64,000 nucleotides of DNA from Luteipulveratus flavus (lineage in GTDB: Bacteria > Actinomycetota > Actinomycetes > Actinomycetales > Dermatophilaceae), in the NCBI RefSeq assembly GCF_029080175.1, contig NZ_JARFJC010000014.1; one strand, written 5' to 3'. Below, piece by piece: positions 33,116 through 40,857 of the stretch (the first letter of the stretch is position 1; each line of letters opens with the position of its first letter). The translations under genes were made by a program, and so were the position numbers. The notes under the pieces are model-generated. The model was not told where the DNA came from. It saw only the letters and a program-made list of their open reading frames with translations, and searched no databases.

Positions 33116-34381
33116 TCACTCCGCGGGGTCGCCGACGACGACGTTCACGCTGCGCGGCCAGCTGTAGTACCGCGTCGCCAGGTTGACCATCGCCGCCACG
33201 CGGTTGCGGCCGCCCATCAGCTCGATCAGGTGCAGGCCCAGCCACGACAGCCAGCCGATGCTGCCGCGCAGCTTGACCCCGACCGGCAGCTGGACCACCG
33301 CGTCACTGCGGCCGATCGTGGCCATCGTGCCCTTGTCGAAGTAGGAGAACTTCGTGGTCGGCTCACCGGCGAGCAGGTGCTTGATCTGCTGCGCCGCGTG
33401 CTTGCCGCCCTGGATCGCCGGCTGCGCCACCTGCGGCAGACCCGCGCCCGCGACGTCGCCCGCCGCGAACACGTTCGGCAGACCCTTCACGCTCAGGTCC
33501 GGCTGGACCTCGATGGCCCCGCCCTTACCGGTCGGCAGCCCCCAGGACCCCACCACCGGGCCGGCCGTGATGCCGGTCGCCCACACCGTCATGACGCTCG
33601 GGATGGTCTCCTGCTCCCCGTCCGGGCGCTTCACCACGACGGCGTCCGGCGTCACCTGCTGCACCGAGGTGCCGAGCCGTACGTCGACGCCGCGTTCACG
33701 CAGCTCGCGGGCGGCGTACTCCTGCAGGTTGGGGGCGAACGGCGACAGCACGTGGTCCAGCATCTCGACGAGCACGATGTGCACCTGGTCGATGCCGAGG
33801 GTGCGGAACGCGACCGGGACGGCGCCGTTGCGCAGCTCGGCGAGCGCACCCGCCATCTCCACACCCGTGGGCCCGCCGCCGACGACGACCACGGACGTCT
33901 CACGCTTGCCGGAGCGCGCCTGGGCGGCGTTCTCGATCGAGGTGAAGATGCGGTCGCGGACGGTGATCGCGTCCTGGCGGGTGTAGATCGGGCGCGCGTT
34001 CTCCTGGGCGCCCTCGATGCCGAAGAAGTTGGCGGTGACACCCACCGACACGACCAGGAAGTCGTACGGCACGGGGTCCAGGCCCTCCAGCTGAACCTGC
34101 TGCGCGTCGGTGTCGACCCCGGTCACGGTCGCCCGGAGGAAGTCGGCGTTGTCGTACCGGCTGGTGAACGCCCGCAGCGCGAACGTCACGTCGCCGGGGT
34201 TCAGGCCGCCGGTCGCGACCTGGTAGAGCAGCGGCTGGAACGTCGTGTACGAACGTCGGTCGATCAGCAGGACGTCGACGTCGGCGTTGCGCAGATGCTT
34301 GACGGCGGCCATCCCACCGAAGCCGCCGCCGAGAACGACGACCCGCGGACGGTGGTTCTCCTGAGCGGCATGCTGACTCAT
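33116..34381 (-). CDS. ndh: Type II NADH dehydrogenase (NDH-2)
   Basis: A 421-aa single-subunit, non-proton-pumping NADH:quinone oxidoreductase. Two dinucleotide-binding motifs are visible: FAD site VVVLGGGFGGMAAVKHL near residue 14 and NADH site VVVVGGGPTGVEMAGALAEL near 165. NVFAAGDVAGAGLPQVAQPAIQGG matches the quinone-side GD region. A C-terminal amphipathic segment (GWLSWLGLHLIELMGGRNR) fits membrane anchoring. It feeds electrons to the quinone pool. Confidence 0.95.
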   Translation of the reverse strand: MSQHAAQENHRPRVVVLGGGFGGMAAVKHLRNADVDVLLIDRRSYTTFQPLLYQVATGGLNPGDVTFALRAFTSRYDNADFLRATVTGVDTDAQQVQLEGLDPVPYDFLVVSVGVTANFFGIEGAQENARPIYTRQDAITVRDRIFTSIENAAQARSGKRETSVVVVGGGPTGVEMAGALAELRNGAVPVAFRTLGIDQVHIVLVEMLDHVLSPFAPNLQEYAARELRERGVDVRLGTSVQQVTPDAVVVKRPDGEQETIPSVMTVWATGITAGPVVGSWGLPTGKGGAIEVQPDLSVKGLPNVFAAGDVAGAGLPQVAQPAIQGGKHAAQQIKHLLAGEPTTKFSYFDKGTMATIGRSDAVVQLPVGVKLRGSIGWLSWLGLHLIELMGGRNRVAAMVNLATRYYSWPRSVNVVVGDPAE

Positions 34382-34424
34382 TCTTCGACATTAGGGCTCC
34401 CCGACCCGCACGTCGACCGTCGGC

Positions 34425-34817
34425 TCAGCCGTTCGGCGCCACCAGCCGGCCGAGCGCGTAGGCCATCACCGGCCGGTACGGGTAGGCCAGGACGGCGGGT
34501 GCGCGGACGACCACCGTCGCGCGCGTCCCGGCGGGCACCTCCTCGACGCGGTGCTCCAGGTGGAGCGTGGCGCCGTACGCCCGGACGGTCCACGTCCACC
34601 GCCGCTCGGGCTCCTGCACGGTGTCGACCACGAACCGCGCCGACACCGGAGGGACGCTGCGGACGACTCCGCGCACCCCCGGCGCGAGCCGTGGTGCCGA
34701 GGGCTCGACAGCCCGGATGTGCGGAGCCCACGAGGTCCAGCGCCCGATGTCGGCGTAGCGCTCCCAGACCTGCGCCGGCGCTGCGGGGCCCTCGACGGAC
34801 ACGGTCACGGTCGCCAC
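34425..34817 (-). CDS. SRPBCC-family protein
   Basis: A 130-aa START-like protein (VTVSVEGPAAPAQVWERYADI, TSWAPHIRAVEP, LEHRVEEVPAGTRATV). The start is GTG. It begins one base after the stop of the upstream hypothetical gene, so the two form an operon. Function unknown; such proteins bind hydrophobic ligands. Confidence 0.82.
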   Translation of the reverse strand: MATVTVSVEGPAAPAQVWERYADIGRWTSWAPHIRAVEPSAPRLAPGVRGVVRSVPPVSARFVVDTVQEPERRWTWTVRAYGATLHLEHRVEEVPAGTRATVVVRAPAVLAYPYRPVMAYALGRLVAPNG

Positions 34818-34818
34818 G

Positions 34819-35247
34819 TCACCGACCGCCCTGCTCGCGGTGCTTCATCTCCGACTCGAACACGTGGGGCTCGTGGACGCCGAGCTGCTCGCGCGCCGTG
34901 CGCTCCAGGTCGCGGAACACCTGCCAGTAGCCCTCGTCGTAGGCCTCGACGATCTCGAACGTCCACATGTCCCGCACGACGTCGCGGCCGACGAGGACGT
35001 CGTCCAGCTGCGCCGCGAGCCCGGAGTGCCCCGCCTCGCGCAGCTGCTGCACCGCCCGCTGGAGGGTCAGGTCCGCGGTGCCGCTGAGCCGGTGGAAGCC
35101 GTACAGCAGACCGCGCGCGTGCTCGATGACCTCCAGCGCCTCGGACAGGGTGCCCAGCGCTTCGACCGTCGCGTCGTCGACGCCGTCGGGCCGCGGGTGG
35201 ACGGGCGGCCGGTCGGGTCGTTCGACGCTGTCGTGGTCGGCGCTCAT
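34819..35247 (-). CDS. Conserved hypothetical protein
   Basis: A 142-aa acidic, mostly helical soluble protein (EALGTLSEALEVIEHARGLLYGF, then QLDDVLVGRDVVRDMWTF). I believe similar proteins occur in many actinomycetes without assigned function. It is translationally coupled to the SRPBCC gene downstream. Confidence 0.72.
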   Translation of the reverse strand: MSADHDSVERPDRPPVHPRPDGVDDATVEALGTLSEALEVIEHARGLLYGFHRLSGTADLTLQRAVQQLREAGHSGLAAQLDDVLVGRDVVRDMWTFEIVEAYDEGYWQVFRDLERTAREQLGVHEPHVFESEMKHREQGGR

Positions 35248-35495
35248 GGCTGCTCCTGGCGGACGAGGTGCACTGCCTGACCCCTCGAACCTAGGCGCCG
35301 CGACGGCAGGCCGGTGGGAGCGCGGCGGGGCGGCGTCACGGTGCCTGTCGCGGATCCCCCTGCGACAAAAGAGAAGAGCGTAGAGGGCCGCGCGGGTCTC
35401 GCGCAGGCGAACTTGGGAAGAAAAGGGACCCCTTGTTACACATTTGACTGTTCACAAGTGGTGACAAGAGCCGCTGCGAGTGAGAGTGTGGCGAC
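35248..35495. other. Long intergenic region with an AT-richer segment
   Basis: No gene is seen. Positions 35410-35470 are noticeably less GC-rich (GAAGAAAAGG, then TTGTTACACATTTGACTGTT and CACAAGTGGTGACAAG), with TTGACT as a possible -35. It is probably a promoter region for the downstream small frame or surface cluster, but I could not place a convincing -10. Confidence 0.4.
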
Positions 35496-35672
35496 GTGGG
35501 CCTGGGCAGGGGCATAGCCCTCATCTTCTTCCACCTGACGGTCATGATGGCGCTGCCGTTCGTGATGGCCAGAGTCGAGCAAAGTCTTCTGGGGTCTTCG
35601 GAGGGGTCGACCGCAGAGACCGACTCCGCCGCGCCGACTGTCGCTCCCGCACCGGAGCAGCGCGCCGCCTGA
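35496..35672 (+). CDS. Possible small membrane protein
   Basis: A 58-codon frame starting GTG: one hydrophobic helix (IALIFFHLTVMMALPFVMA, about residues 7-25) followed by a polar acidic, Pro/Ala-rich tail. An in-frame stop lies 15 bp upstream, so GTG is the earliest start; an internal ATG pair gives a shorter form. The ribosome-binding site is weak. It fills part of the 547-bp gap before the fasciclin gene and lies just after the AT-rich promoter-like segment. Protein identity unknown. Confidence 0.45.
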   Translation: MGLGRGIALIFFHLTVMMALPFVMARVEQSLLGSSEGSTAETDSAAPTVAPAPEQRAA

Positions 35673-35794
35673 CCGCCCGGTTCTCACGTCTCGAAACTTC
35701 TTCCCTCTCACTGCATCCGTGGACGGCTCTCGTCCGGAAGCAAGGGCATCTCGTCGACACCCCACGTCGGCGAACCCCACCGAGAGGACGTCTC

Positions 35795-36439
35795 ATGTCC
35801 CTACGTCACTGGCTGGTCGGCGCGGTCAGCGCCGCGACCGCCGTCGGACTCGCGGCCCCGGCCGCTTCCGCGGCTCCCGCAGCGCCCAGCCTCGGCACGC
35901 GAAGTCTCGCGTCGGTCCTCGCCGCTGACGGCGACACCTTCGACCGCAACTGGTACGACTACGACATCCTCGCCCAGGCGGTCGGCGCCGTCCTCGCGGC
36001 GAAGCCGACCAGCAAGGTCGCCGTCCTGGCCGACGGCACCGTCCCGCTGACGGCGTTCCTGCCGAACGACCGCGCCTTCCAGGTGCTGGCGTTCGACCTC
36101 ACCAAGCGCTGGCCGGGCTCGGAGCAGCAGACGTTCACGACGCTGGCGCGGACGGTCGGCATCGACGCCATCGAGTCCGTCCTGCTCTACCACGTCGTGC
36201 CCGGCGCCACGATCGACAAGCAGGCCGCCGCGAACGCCGACGGCGCCCAGCTCACCACCGCCCTCGGCCCGACCATCGGGGTGCGCGTCCTCAGCCGGCA
36301 GCTGCCGCTGATCGTGCTGCGCGACAAGGACCCGAACGACGTCAACCCGATCGTCAACCCGTTCGCCCTCGACATCAACAAGGGCAACCGGCAGATCGCG
36401 CACGGGATCGTCTTCGTCCTGCGCCCTGCCGACCTCTGA
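35795..36439 (+). CDS. Secreted fasciclin-domain protein
   Basis: A 214-aa protein with a Sec signal peptide (cleavage near ASAAPA). The fasciclin (FAS1) domain spans most of the remainder: VPLTAFLPNDRAFQVLAFDL, ESVLLYHVVPGATID and the C-terminal GNRQIAHGIVFVLRPADL. FAS1 proteins mediate adhesion. In mycobacteria the FAS1 proteins MPT70/MPT83 are controlled by SigK/RskA; here an ECF sigma and RskA-like gene lie three genes downstream, suggesting the same regulatory link. GAGAGGACG precedes the ATG. Confidence 0.88.
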   Translation: MSLRHWLVGAVSAATAVGLAAPAASAAPAAPSLGTRSLASVLAADGDTFDRNWYDYDILAQAVGAVLAAKPTSKVAVLADGTVPLTAFLPNDRAFQVLAFDLTKRWPGSEQQTFTTLARTVGIDAIESVLLYHVVPGATIDKQAAANADGAQLTTALGPTIGVRVLSRQLPLIVLRDKDPNDVNPIVNPFALDINKGNRQIAHGIVFVLRPADL

Positions 36440-36489
36440 TCCGCAACACCCGCACGACACCCCACCAGGAAGTTCGAGAAGGAGCAGTC

Positions 36490-37317
36490 ATGAACACCAC
36501 TCGTACCCTCGCCGCCGGTGCTGCGTTCGCGGCGACCGCAGGCCTCGGCCTGGCGATCACGCCGAGCCCGGCACACGCCGCGGACACCGCGACCGTGTCG
36601 GTGCTGCACGGCGTCCCCGGCGTCACGGTCGACGTCTGGGCCAACGGCAAGCCGCTGCTGACCAACTTCAAGCCCGGCACGCTCACCGACCCGCAGCAGC
36701 TGCCGGCCGGCACGTACGACCTCAAGGTCACGGCCGCCGGCGCCGGTGCGGGCGGCAAGGCCCTCATCGAGGCGAACGGGGTGAAGGTCCCGGCCGGCGC
36801 GAACGCGACGGTCGTGGCTCACCTCAGCGCGGACGGCAAGCCCGAGCTGACGCCGTTCGTCAACGACACCTCGAAGGTGGCGGCCGGCCAGGCGCGGCTG
36901 ACCGTCCGGCACACGGCCGCCGCACCCGCGGTGGACGTCCGCGCCAACGGCAAGGCGGCCTTCCAGAACCTGGTCAACCCCAAGGAGGCCAAGGCCGACC
37001 TGCCCGCCGGGATGATCTCGGCGGACATCACCCTCGCCGGCACGGACACGGTCGCGATCGGCCCGGCCGACCTCGACCTGAAGGAGGGCACGAACACGAT
37101 CGTCTACGCGTGGGGCAGCGCTTCGGACAAGAACCTGAAGCTCGCGACGCAGACGATCAGCGGCCTGCACTCGGCTCCCGGCGGGGTGCCGTCGGGTACC
37201 GGTGGCCAGGTCGCGTCCGACGCCCAGCGCCAGCGGGTCGCCACGGTCCTGACGGTCGCGGTGGTCGCCGGAGCGCTCGTCTACGTGCCGATGCGGCGCC
37301 GCCGCAACGAGGGCTGA
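36490..37317 (+). CDS. DUF4397-domain surface protein with C-terminal anchor
   Basis: A 275-aa protein: signal peptide (to about PAHAAD), two DUF4397 beta-sandwich repeats (VSVLHGVPGVTVDVWANGKP and LTVRHTAAAPAVDVRANGKA) and a C-terminal segment with a hydrophobic helix (VATVLTVAVVAGALVYV) and a basic tail RRRRNEG. This is the layout of a sortase substrate, but no LPxTG is present; GVPSGTGGQ precedes the helix. The next gene is a class F sortase starting one base after the stop. Confidence 0.87.
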   Translation: MNTTRTLAAGAAFAATAGLGLAITPSPAHAADTATVSVLHGVPGVTVDVWANGKPLLTNFKPGTLTDPQQLPAGTYDLKVTAAGAGAGGKALIEANGVKVPAGANATVVAHLSADGKPELTPFVNDTSKVAAGQARLTVRHTAAAPAVDVRANGKAAFQNLVNPKEAKADLPAGMISADITLAGTDTVAIGPADLDLKEGTNTIVYAWGSASDKNLKLATQTISGLHSAPGGVPSGTGGQVASDAQRQRVATVLTVAVVAGALVYVPMRRRRNEG

Positions 37318-37318
37318 G

Positions 37319-37978
37319 ATGGCGCTCGCCCGCTCGCGACGGCTCGCGGCGACGACGGCCCTCGCGGTCGCCGTCACCGCGGGCGGCGCTGCGGCGTGGG
37401 CGACGCGTGAACCGACGGCCCAGAGCAGCCGGGCGCTGGCGGTGCCGACGAGCACCTCCGGCGCCCGGTCCGCCGACCCGACGCCGACGCCGACGTCGGT
37501 GCCGACTGCCGATCCGGCCGGCCGACGACCCGTCCCCACCCGGGTCGTCGTCGACCGGATCGGTGCCGACCTGCCGCTGGTCGCGCTCGGCGTCGACCGC
37601 GCGGGACGGATGGCCCTGCCCTCGTCCTCGCACGTGGGCGCGTGGTACCGGTTCGGACCGGCGCCCGGCGACACGGCCGGAGCCGTGGTCGTGTCCTCGC
37701 ACGTGGACAGCAGCGAGGACGGGGTCGGTCCGCTGTCGCGGATCGGGCGGCTGCACCGCGGTGACCGGATCACCGTGCGCACGAGCGACGGGCGGTCGTA
37801 CGGTTACCGCGTCGAGCGTGTCGTGCACATCGACAAGACGTCGCTCGACACCGGTCTCTTGTTCTCCCGGTCCGGTCCACCGCGGCTGCACCTGGTGACA
37901 TGCGGTGGCGAGTTCGACCGCAGTACCGGTCACTACGAGCAGAATGTGGTCGCGGTCGCGGCCGCGGACCGACCATGA
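37319..37978 (+). CDS. Class F sortase
   Basis: A 219-aa transpeptidase with an N-terminal membrane segment (about residues 9-28), a Pro/Thr linker and a sortase barrel. Catalytic residues visible: H128 in VVVSSHVDSS and C195 in LHLVTCGGEFDRSTG; the conserved Arg is not certain. It probably attaches or processes the DUF4397 protein encoded immediately upstream. Confidence 0.9.
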   Translation: MALARSRRLAATTALAVAVTAGGAAAWATREPTAQSSRALAVPTSTSGARSADPTPTPTSVPTADPAGRRPVPTRVVVDRIGADLPLVALGVDRAGRMALPSSSHVGAWYRFGPAPGDTAGAVVVSSHVDSSEDGVGPLSRIGRLHRGDRITVRTSDGRSYGYRVERVVHIDKTSLDTGLLFSRSGPPRLHLVTCGGEFDRSTGHYEQNVVAVAAADRP

Positions 37979-37997
37979 GCGGCGAGAGGAGGCGTGG

Positions 37998-38516
37998 GTG
38001 GGAGATCATGACCCTGCGCGCGCGTCCGTGTCCCGGCTGTTGCGGGACGGCTCTTCCGACGCTCTCGCCCAGGCGTACGAGCGGTGGGGCCTGCTGGTCC
38101 ACACCATCGCGGTTCGTGCGCTGCGCTCCCCCGACGCCGCGGCCGAGGTCACCCGGCAGGTGTTCGTCCGGCTGTGGGAGCAGCGCGCCTCCCTCACCGA
38201 CGAGCCGTACGCCGTCCCGGCCCGGCTGGTCGCACTCACCCGCGAGGGCCTCGAGGAGCGTACGGGTCAGGACCTGCTCGGCAGCCAGGCTGACGGGGCC
38301 GCTCCGGACCGGCTGCTGCTCGCGTACGAGGTCGCTCGGCTGGACGAGCCCGCGGCCACCGCGGTCCGGCTCGCCCTCGTCGAGGGGATGCCGGATGATC
38401 TGATCGCACGCCGGCTCGACCTCCCGGTCGACGTGGTTCGTCGCCACGTGCGTCGTAGCGTGCTGAGCCTTCGGGGCGCATGGAAGGAGGTGTGCGATGA
38501 CTCATCCCACCGATGA
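37998..38516 (+). CDS. ECF-type RNA polymerase sigma factor (SigK-like context)
   Basis: A 172-aa sigma-70 family factor. Region 2 is around DALAQAYERWGLLVHTIAVRAL and AAEVTRQVFVRLWEQRASL; region 4 is a C-terminal HTH (GMPDDLIARRLDLPVDVVRRHVRRSVLSLR). The GTG start is chosen for GAGAGGAGG five bases upstream. It overlaps the downstream anti-sigma gene by 20 bp. It probably drives the upstream surface operon. Confidence 0.87.
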   Translation: MGDHDPARASVSRLLRDGSSDALAQAYERWGLLVHTIAVRALRSPDAAAEVTRQVFVRLWEQRASLTDEPYAVPARLVALTREGLEERTGQDLLGSQADGAAPDRLLLAYEVARLDEPAATAVRLALVEGMPDDLIARRLDLPVDVVRRHVRRSVLSLRGAWKEVCDDSSHR

Positions 38517-39273
38517 CGAGCTGGTCGACGTGGCGCTCGGCTTCGGGCCGACGGACCCGCAGGTCGCCGCGCACCTGCGGACCTGCGCCCGCTGCCAGGA
38601 GTCGGTCGAGGAGCTGCGCCAGGTCCGGAGCAGGATCAGCGAGGAGGGCCTCGGCACGGTGTGGCTGGACCCGCCGCGCGAACTGTGGCCGGACATCGAG
38701 CGGGCGATCGACGCCGCTCCTGCCGCTTCGGCTCCTGCCGCATCCGCTTCTGCCGACGACTCCGAGCCGGCCTCGGCCGGCGGGCCTGGCGCCACCGCCG
38801 CAGATGAGCCTGCGGCGACGACAGCGCCGTCCACCCGTCCGACGTTCTCGCGCCGATGGGCTGCGATCGGACTGGCCGCGGTCGTGCTGGTCGGCGCGGT
38901 CGTCGGCTGGGGAGCGTGGTCACGGTCCCAGGACAACGGTGGCACGGTGCTCGCCTCGGCGACCCTCGGCCAGCTGCAGGCCGACGCACAAGGAGGCACC
39001 GCACAGCTGGTGCGCTCCGGCGGCGCGGTGTCCCTGCGGGTCGACGCGAACGAGCCGCAGCCGGGCCAGGGCTACCTCGAGGTGTGGCTGATCAACACCG
39101 ACGGCACTCGGATGATCTCGCTCGGGGTGCTGCGCGGACGTGGCTCGGTGGAGTTCCCCGTGACGCAGGCCGTGATCGACGCCGGTTACACGACGGTCGA
39201 CGTGTCGCACGAGCAGTTCGACGACAAGCCCGCGCACTCCGGTGACAGTCTGGTCCGAGGGCGCTTGCAGTAG
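38497..39273 (+). CDS. Membrane anti-sigma factor, RskA-like
   Basis: A 258-aa anti-sigma factor. The cytoplasmic zinc-binding ZAS motif is H26, C30, C33 in AAHLRTCARC. A Pro/Ala/Ser linker leads to one transmembrane helix (WAAIGLAAVVLVGAVVGWGAW, given here as its full span) and an extracytoplasmic RskA domain (GYLEVWLINTDGTRMISLGV). It holds the ECF sigma until regulated proteolysis releases it. It overlaps the sigma gene, the usual arrangement. Confidence 0.92.
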   Translation: MTHPTDDELVDVALGFGPTDPQVAAHLRTCARCQESVEELRQVRSRISEEGLGTVWLDPPRELWPDIERAIDAAPAASAPAASASADDSEPASAGGPGATAADEPAATTAPSTRPTFSRRWAAIGLAAVVLVGAVVGWGAWSRSQDNGGTVLASATLGQLQADAQGGTAQLVRSGGAVSLRVDANEPQPGQGYLEVWLINTDGTRMISLGVLRGRGSVEFPVTQAVIDAGYTTVDVSHEQFDDKPAHSGDSLVRGRLQ

Positions 39274-39437
39274 AAGGGATCTGGGCGGTCGTGCCCGGCT
39301 GTCGGTGCCGACCGGGAGCGGAATCGCGGATCACCCAGTACGGTGGACAGGTCGACCCGAGCCCGGCTCGTCCGATTCGGAGCGACAGCGCATTGCGACG
39401 AGGTTGGCTCGGGTACGGGAAAGCCTGTGATGTGCAC

Positions 39438-39469
39438 GCCCCCGTCTCTCGGGGCGGGAGAGCGGGGGC
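39438..39469 (+). terminator. Strong hairpin after the anti-sigma gene
   Basis: GCCCCCG and CTCTC (39438-39450) pair with GAGAG and CGGGGGC (39458-39469), a 12-bp stem with one bulged T and a 7-nt loop. It ends the surface/sigma operon. Confidence 0.65.
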
Positions 39470-39480
39470 ACCCTCGCGGA

Positions 39481-39519
39481 AGGGCCGTGCTGCTGGCGTC
39501 ACGCCGGCGGCGCGGCCCT
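39481..39519 (-). terminator. Long hairpin after the MerR gene
   Basis: AGGGCCG plus GCTGCTGGCG (39481-39498) pairs with CGCCGGCGGC plus CGGCCCT (39502-39519), with two G-U pairs. It lies directly after the stop (39522) of the minus-strand MerR-type gene and is probably its terminator. Confidence 0.65.
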
Positions 39520-39521
39520 CG

Positions 39522-40469
39522 TCATTCCAGCTGGCGGACCCGGGGGCTCGTGCTGCCGAACCGGTAGAGCACGGCGGAGGCGACGGCTTGCGCGGCGACC
39601 GACAGCATCTCCGGCACCAGGATCGCGTCCTCGACCTGCTCGGCCCTCGACCCGCCCGCGTACACCAGCTCGACGCCGCTGTCGCGCAGGCTGCGCGCTG
39701 CCCTGGTGGCGACGCGGATCTCGTCGTCGTTCGTCGCGGCGACGACGGCGGCCAGCGGCGACCAGAGCTCGACGATGCGGCGCCAGCTGTCGTGCGGGAC
39801 GTCCGCACCGACGTACAGCACCTGTGCCCCGGCGCGCTGGAGCAGCAGCGCGAAGGCGAGGGCGGGCAGCTCGTGGCGTGCGTCCTCGGGCAGACCGACG
39901 ACGACCTTCGGGCCGATCGCCGGGGTCGCGTCGAACAGGGCGGCGAGCTTGCGCATCACGGCCGAGCTGATGAAGTGCTCGGCAGCGACGTCCAGATCGC
40001 CGCGCTCCCACGCGGCGCCGACGTCGGTCATGCTCGGCATCAGCCAGCTGTCGACGACGGTCTCGACGTCGGCGAAGGCGAACGCCTCGTCGAGCAGCCG
40101 CCGCAGGCCGGGGCCGTCGAACACGCCGCCGACGCGGGAGATCGCCGTCGTGTCGTCCAGGCCGCGCAACCGGATACGCCCGCCGACGGGTTCGACGGTC
40201 ACCGTCGGCCGCGGCGCCGGGACCGGCGTGGGCGCGGCCTGACCGTGGGCCGCGCGGCTGAGAGCGGCGGCGCGGCGCGCGGGTACGCCGGACTCGACCA
40301 GGACGCGCATGCGTCGCACGGTCTCGACGTCCTCGGCTCCGTACTCGCGGTACGCGGAGCCGGAACGGATGGGCATCACGAGGCCGTAGCGATCTTCCCA
40401 GGCGCGCAAAGTCCCCGACTTCACGCCCGTCATGGCGGCGACCTCGCCGATCGAGTAGCCGTCCCCCAC
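39522..40469 (-). CDS. MerR-family regulator with B12-binding domain (CarH/LitR-like)
   Basis: A 315-aa regulator. The N-terminal MerR HTH begins YSIGEVAAMTGVKSGTLRAWE. The C-terminal half is a cobalamin-binding module with the CarH-type Wx9EH motif (W154, E164, H165) and a lower-ligand His candidate at H199 in PEDARHELP. CarH proteins are adenosyl-B12 light-sensing repressors, usually of carotenoid or photolyase genes; none of those are near. The GTG start has GGAGGG four bases upstream; a longer open frame exists. It is divergent from dnaB. Confidence 0.87.
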   Translation of the reverse strand: MGDGYSIGEVAAMTGVKSGTLRAWEDRYGLVMPIRSGSAYREYGAEDVETVRRMRVLVESGVPARRAAALSRAAHGQAAPTPVPAPRPTVTVEPVGGRIRLRGLDDTTAISRVGGVFDGPGLRRLLDEAFAFADVETVVDSWLMPSMTDVGAAWERGDLDVAAEHFISSAVMRKLAALFDATPAIGPKVVVGLPEDARHELPALAFALLLQRAGAQVLYVGADVPHDSWRRIVELWSPLAAVVAATNDDEIRVATRAARSLRDSGVELVYAGGSRAEQVEDAILVPEMLSVAAQAVASAVLYRFGSTSPRVRQLE

Positions 40470-40485
40470 CCCACCCTCCACAAAG

Positions 40486-40510
40486 TCTCGACAAGAAGCG
40501 GTTCTCGAGA
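40486..40510. promoter_or_regulatory. Inverted repeat upstream of the MerR gene
   Basis: TCTCGA (40486-40491) and TCGAGA (40505-40510) are separated by 13 bp; the right half is part of the palindrome TCTCGAGA. It lies 17-41 bp upstream of the MerR start, where an autoregulatory operator would be expected. Confidence 0.35.
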
Positions 40511-40593
40511 TCGTAGCCAGAACAGCGCGCCGACGCATCCGGAGTGGCGCGTTCGCCGTACGGACGGGTCACCTCCCGGCGCCGAACCTCTTG

Positions 40594-40731
40594 TTGTGCA
40601 CAGCATGGGGACGGCGTTCGTGCAGGTCAGAGCGTTGTCCACGGAGGTTGTCCCCACTGTCCACAGGTTCGTCCACAGCGGCGTCCACGGTTGGGGGCGG
40701 TTCTGCACACGTTCTCCACACGATGTCCACA
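40594..40731 (+). promoter_or_regulatory. Run of DnaA-box-like nonamers upstream of dnaB
   Basis: Nine nonamers in one orientation resemble the high-GC DnaA box TTGTCCACA: TTGTGCACA (40594), TTGTCCACG (40635), TTGTCCCCA (40648), CTGTCCACA (40657), TCGTCCACA (40669), GCGTCCACG (40681), TTCTGCACA (40701), TTCTCCACA (40712) and ATGTCCACA (40723). Seven differ from the consensus at one position. Spacings of 12, 12 and then 11, 11 bp keep some of them on one helix face. No AT-rich unwinding element is apparent, so control of dnaB or DnaA titration is more likely than an origin. The remaining parts of this 388-bp gap (40511-40593, 40732-40857) show only the ribosome-binding site of dnaB. Confidence 0.65.
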
Positions 40732-40857
40732 GGGGCGTTCCACCCTGCCTTGCCCGAGGCCGGTGGGGACTCGTAGCGTCTGCTGATCACCACCCGTCGG
40801 GGCTTGTCGGTGGTTGCTGCTGTGATTCGAGTGTCGGTTGGGACGGGGAGGTCAACG

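Noticed and set aside
36490..37317. LPxTG sorting signal in the DUF4397 protein
   Set aside because: No LPxTG or close variant occurs before the C-terminal helix; only GVPSGTGG is there.
40470..40857. Chromosomal origin oriC
   Set aside because: DnaA-like boxes are present but there is no AT-rich unwinding element and no dnaA, dnaN or rpmH nearby.
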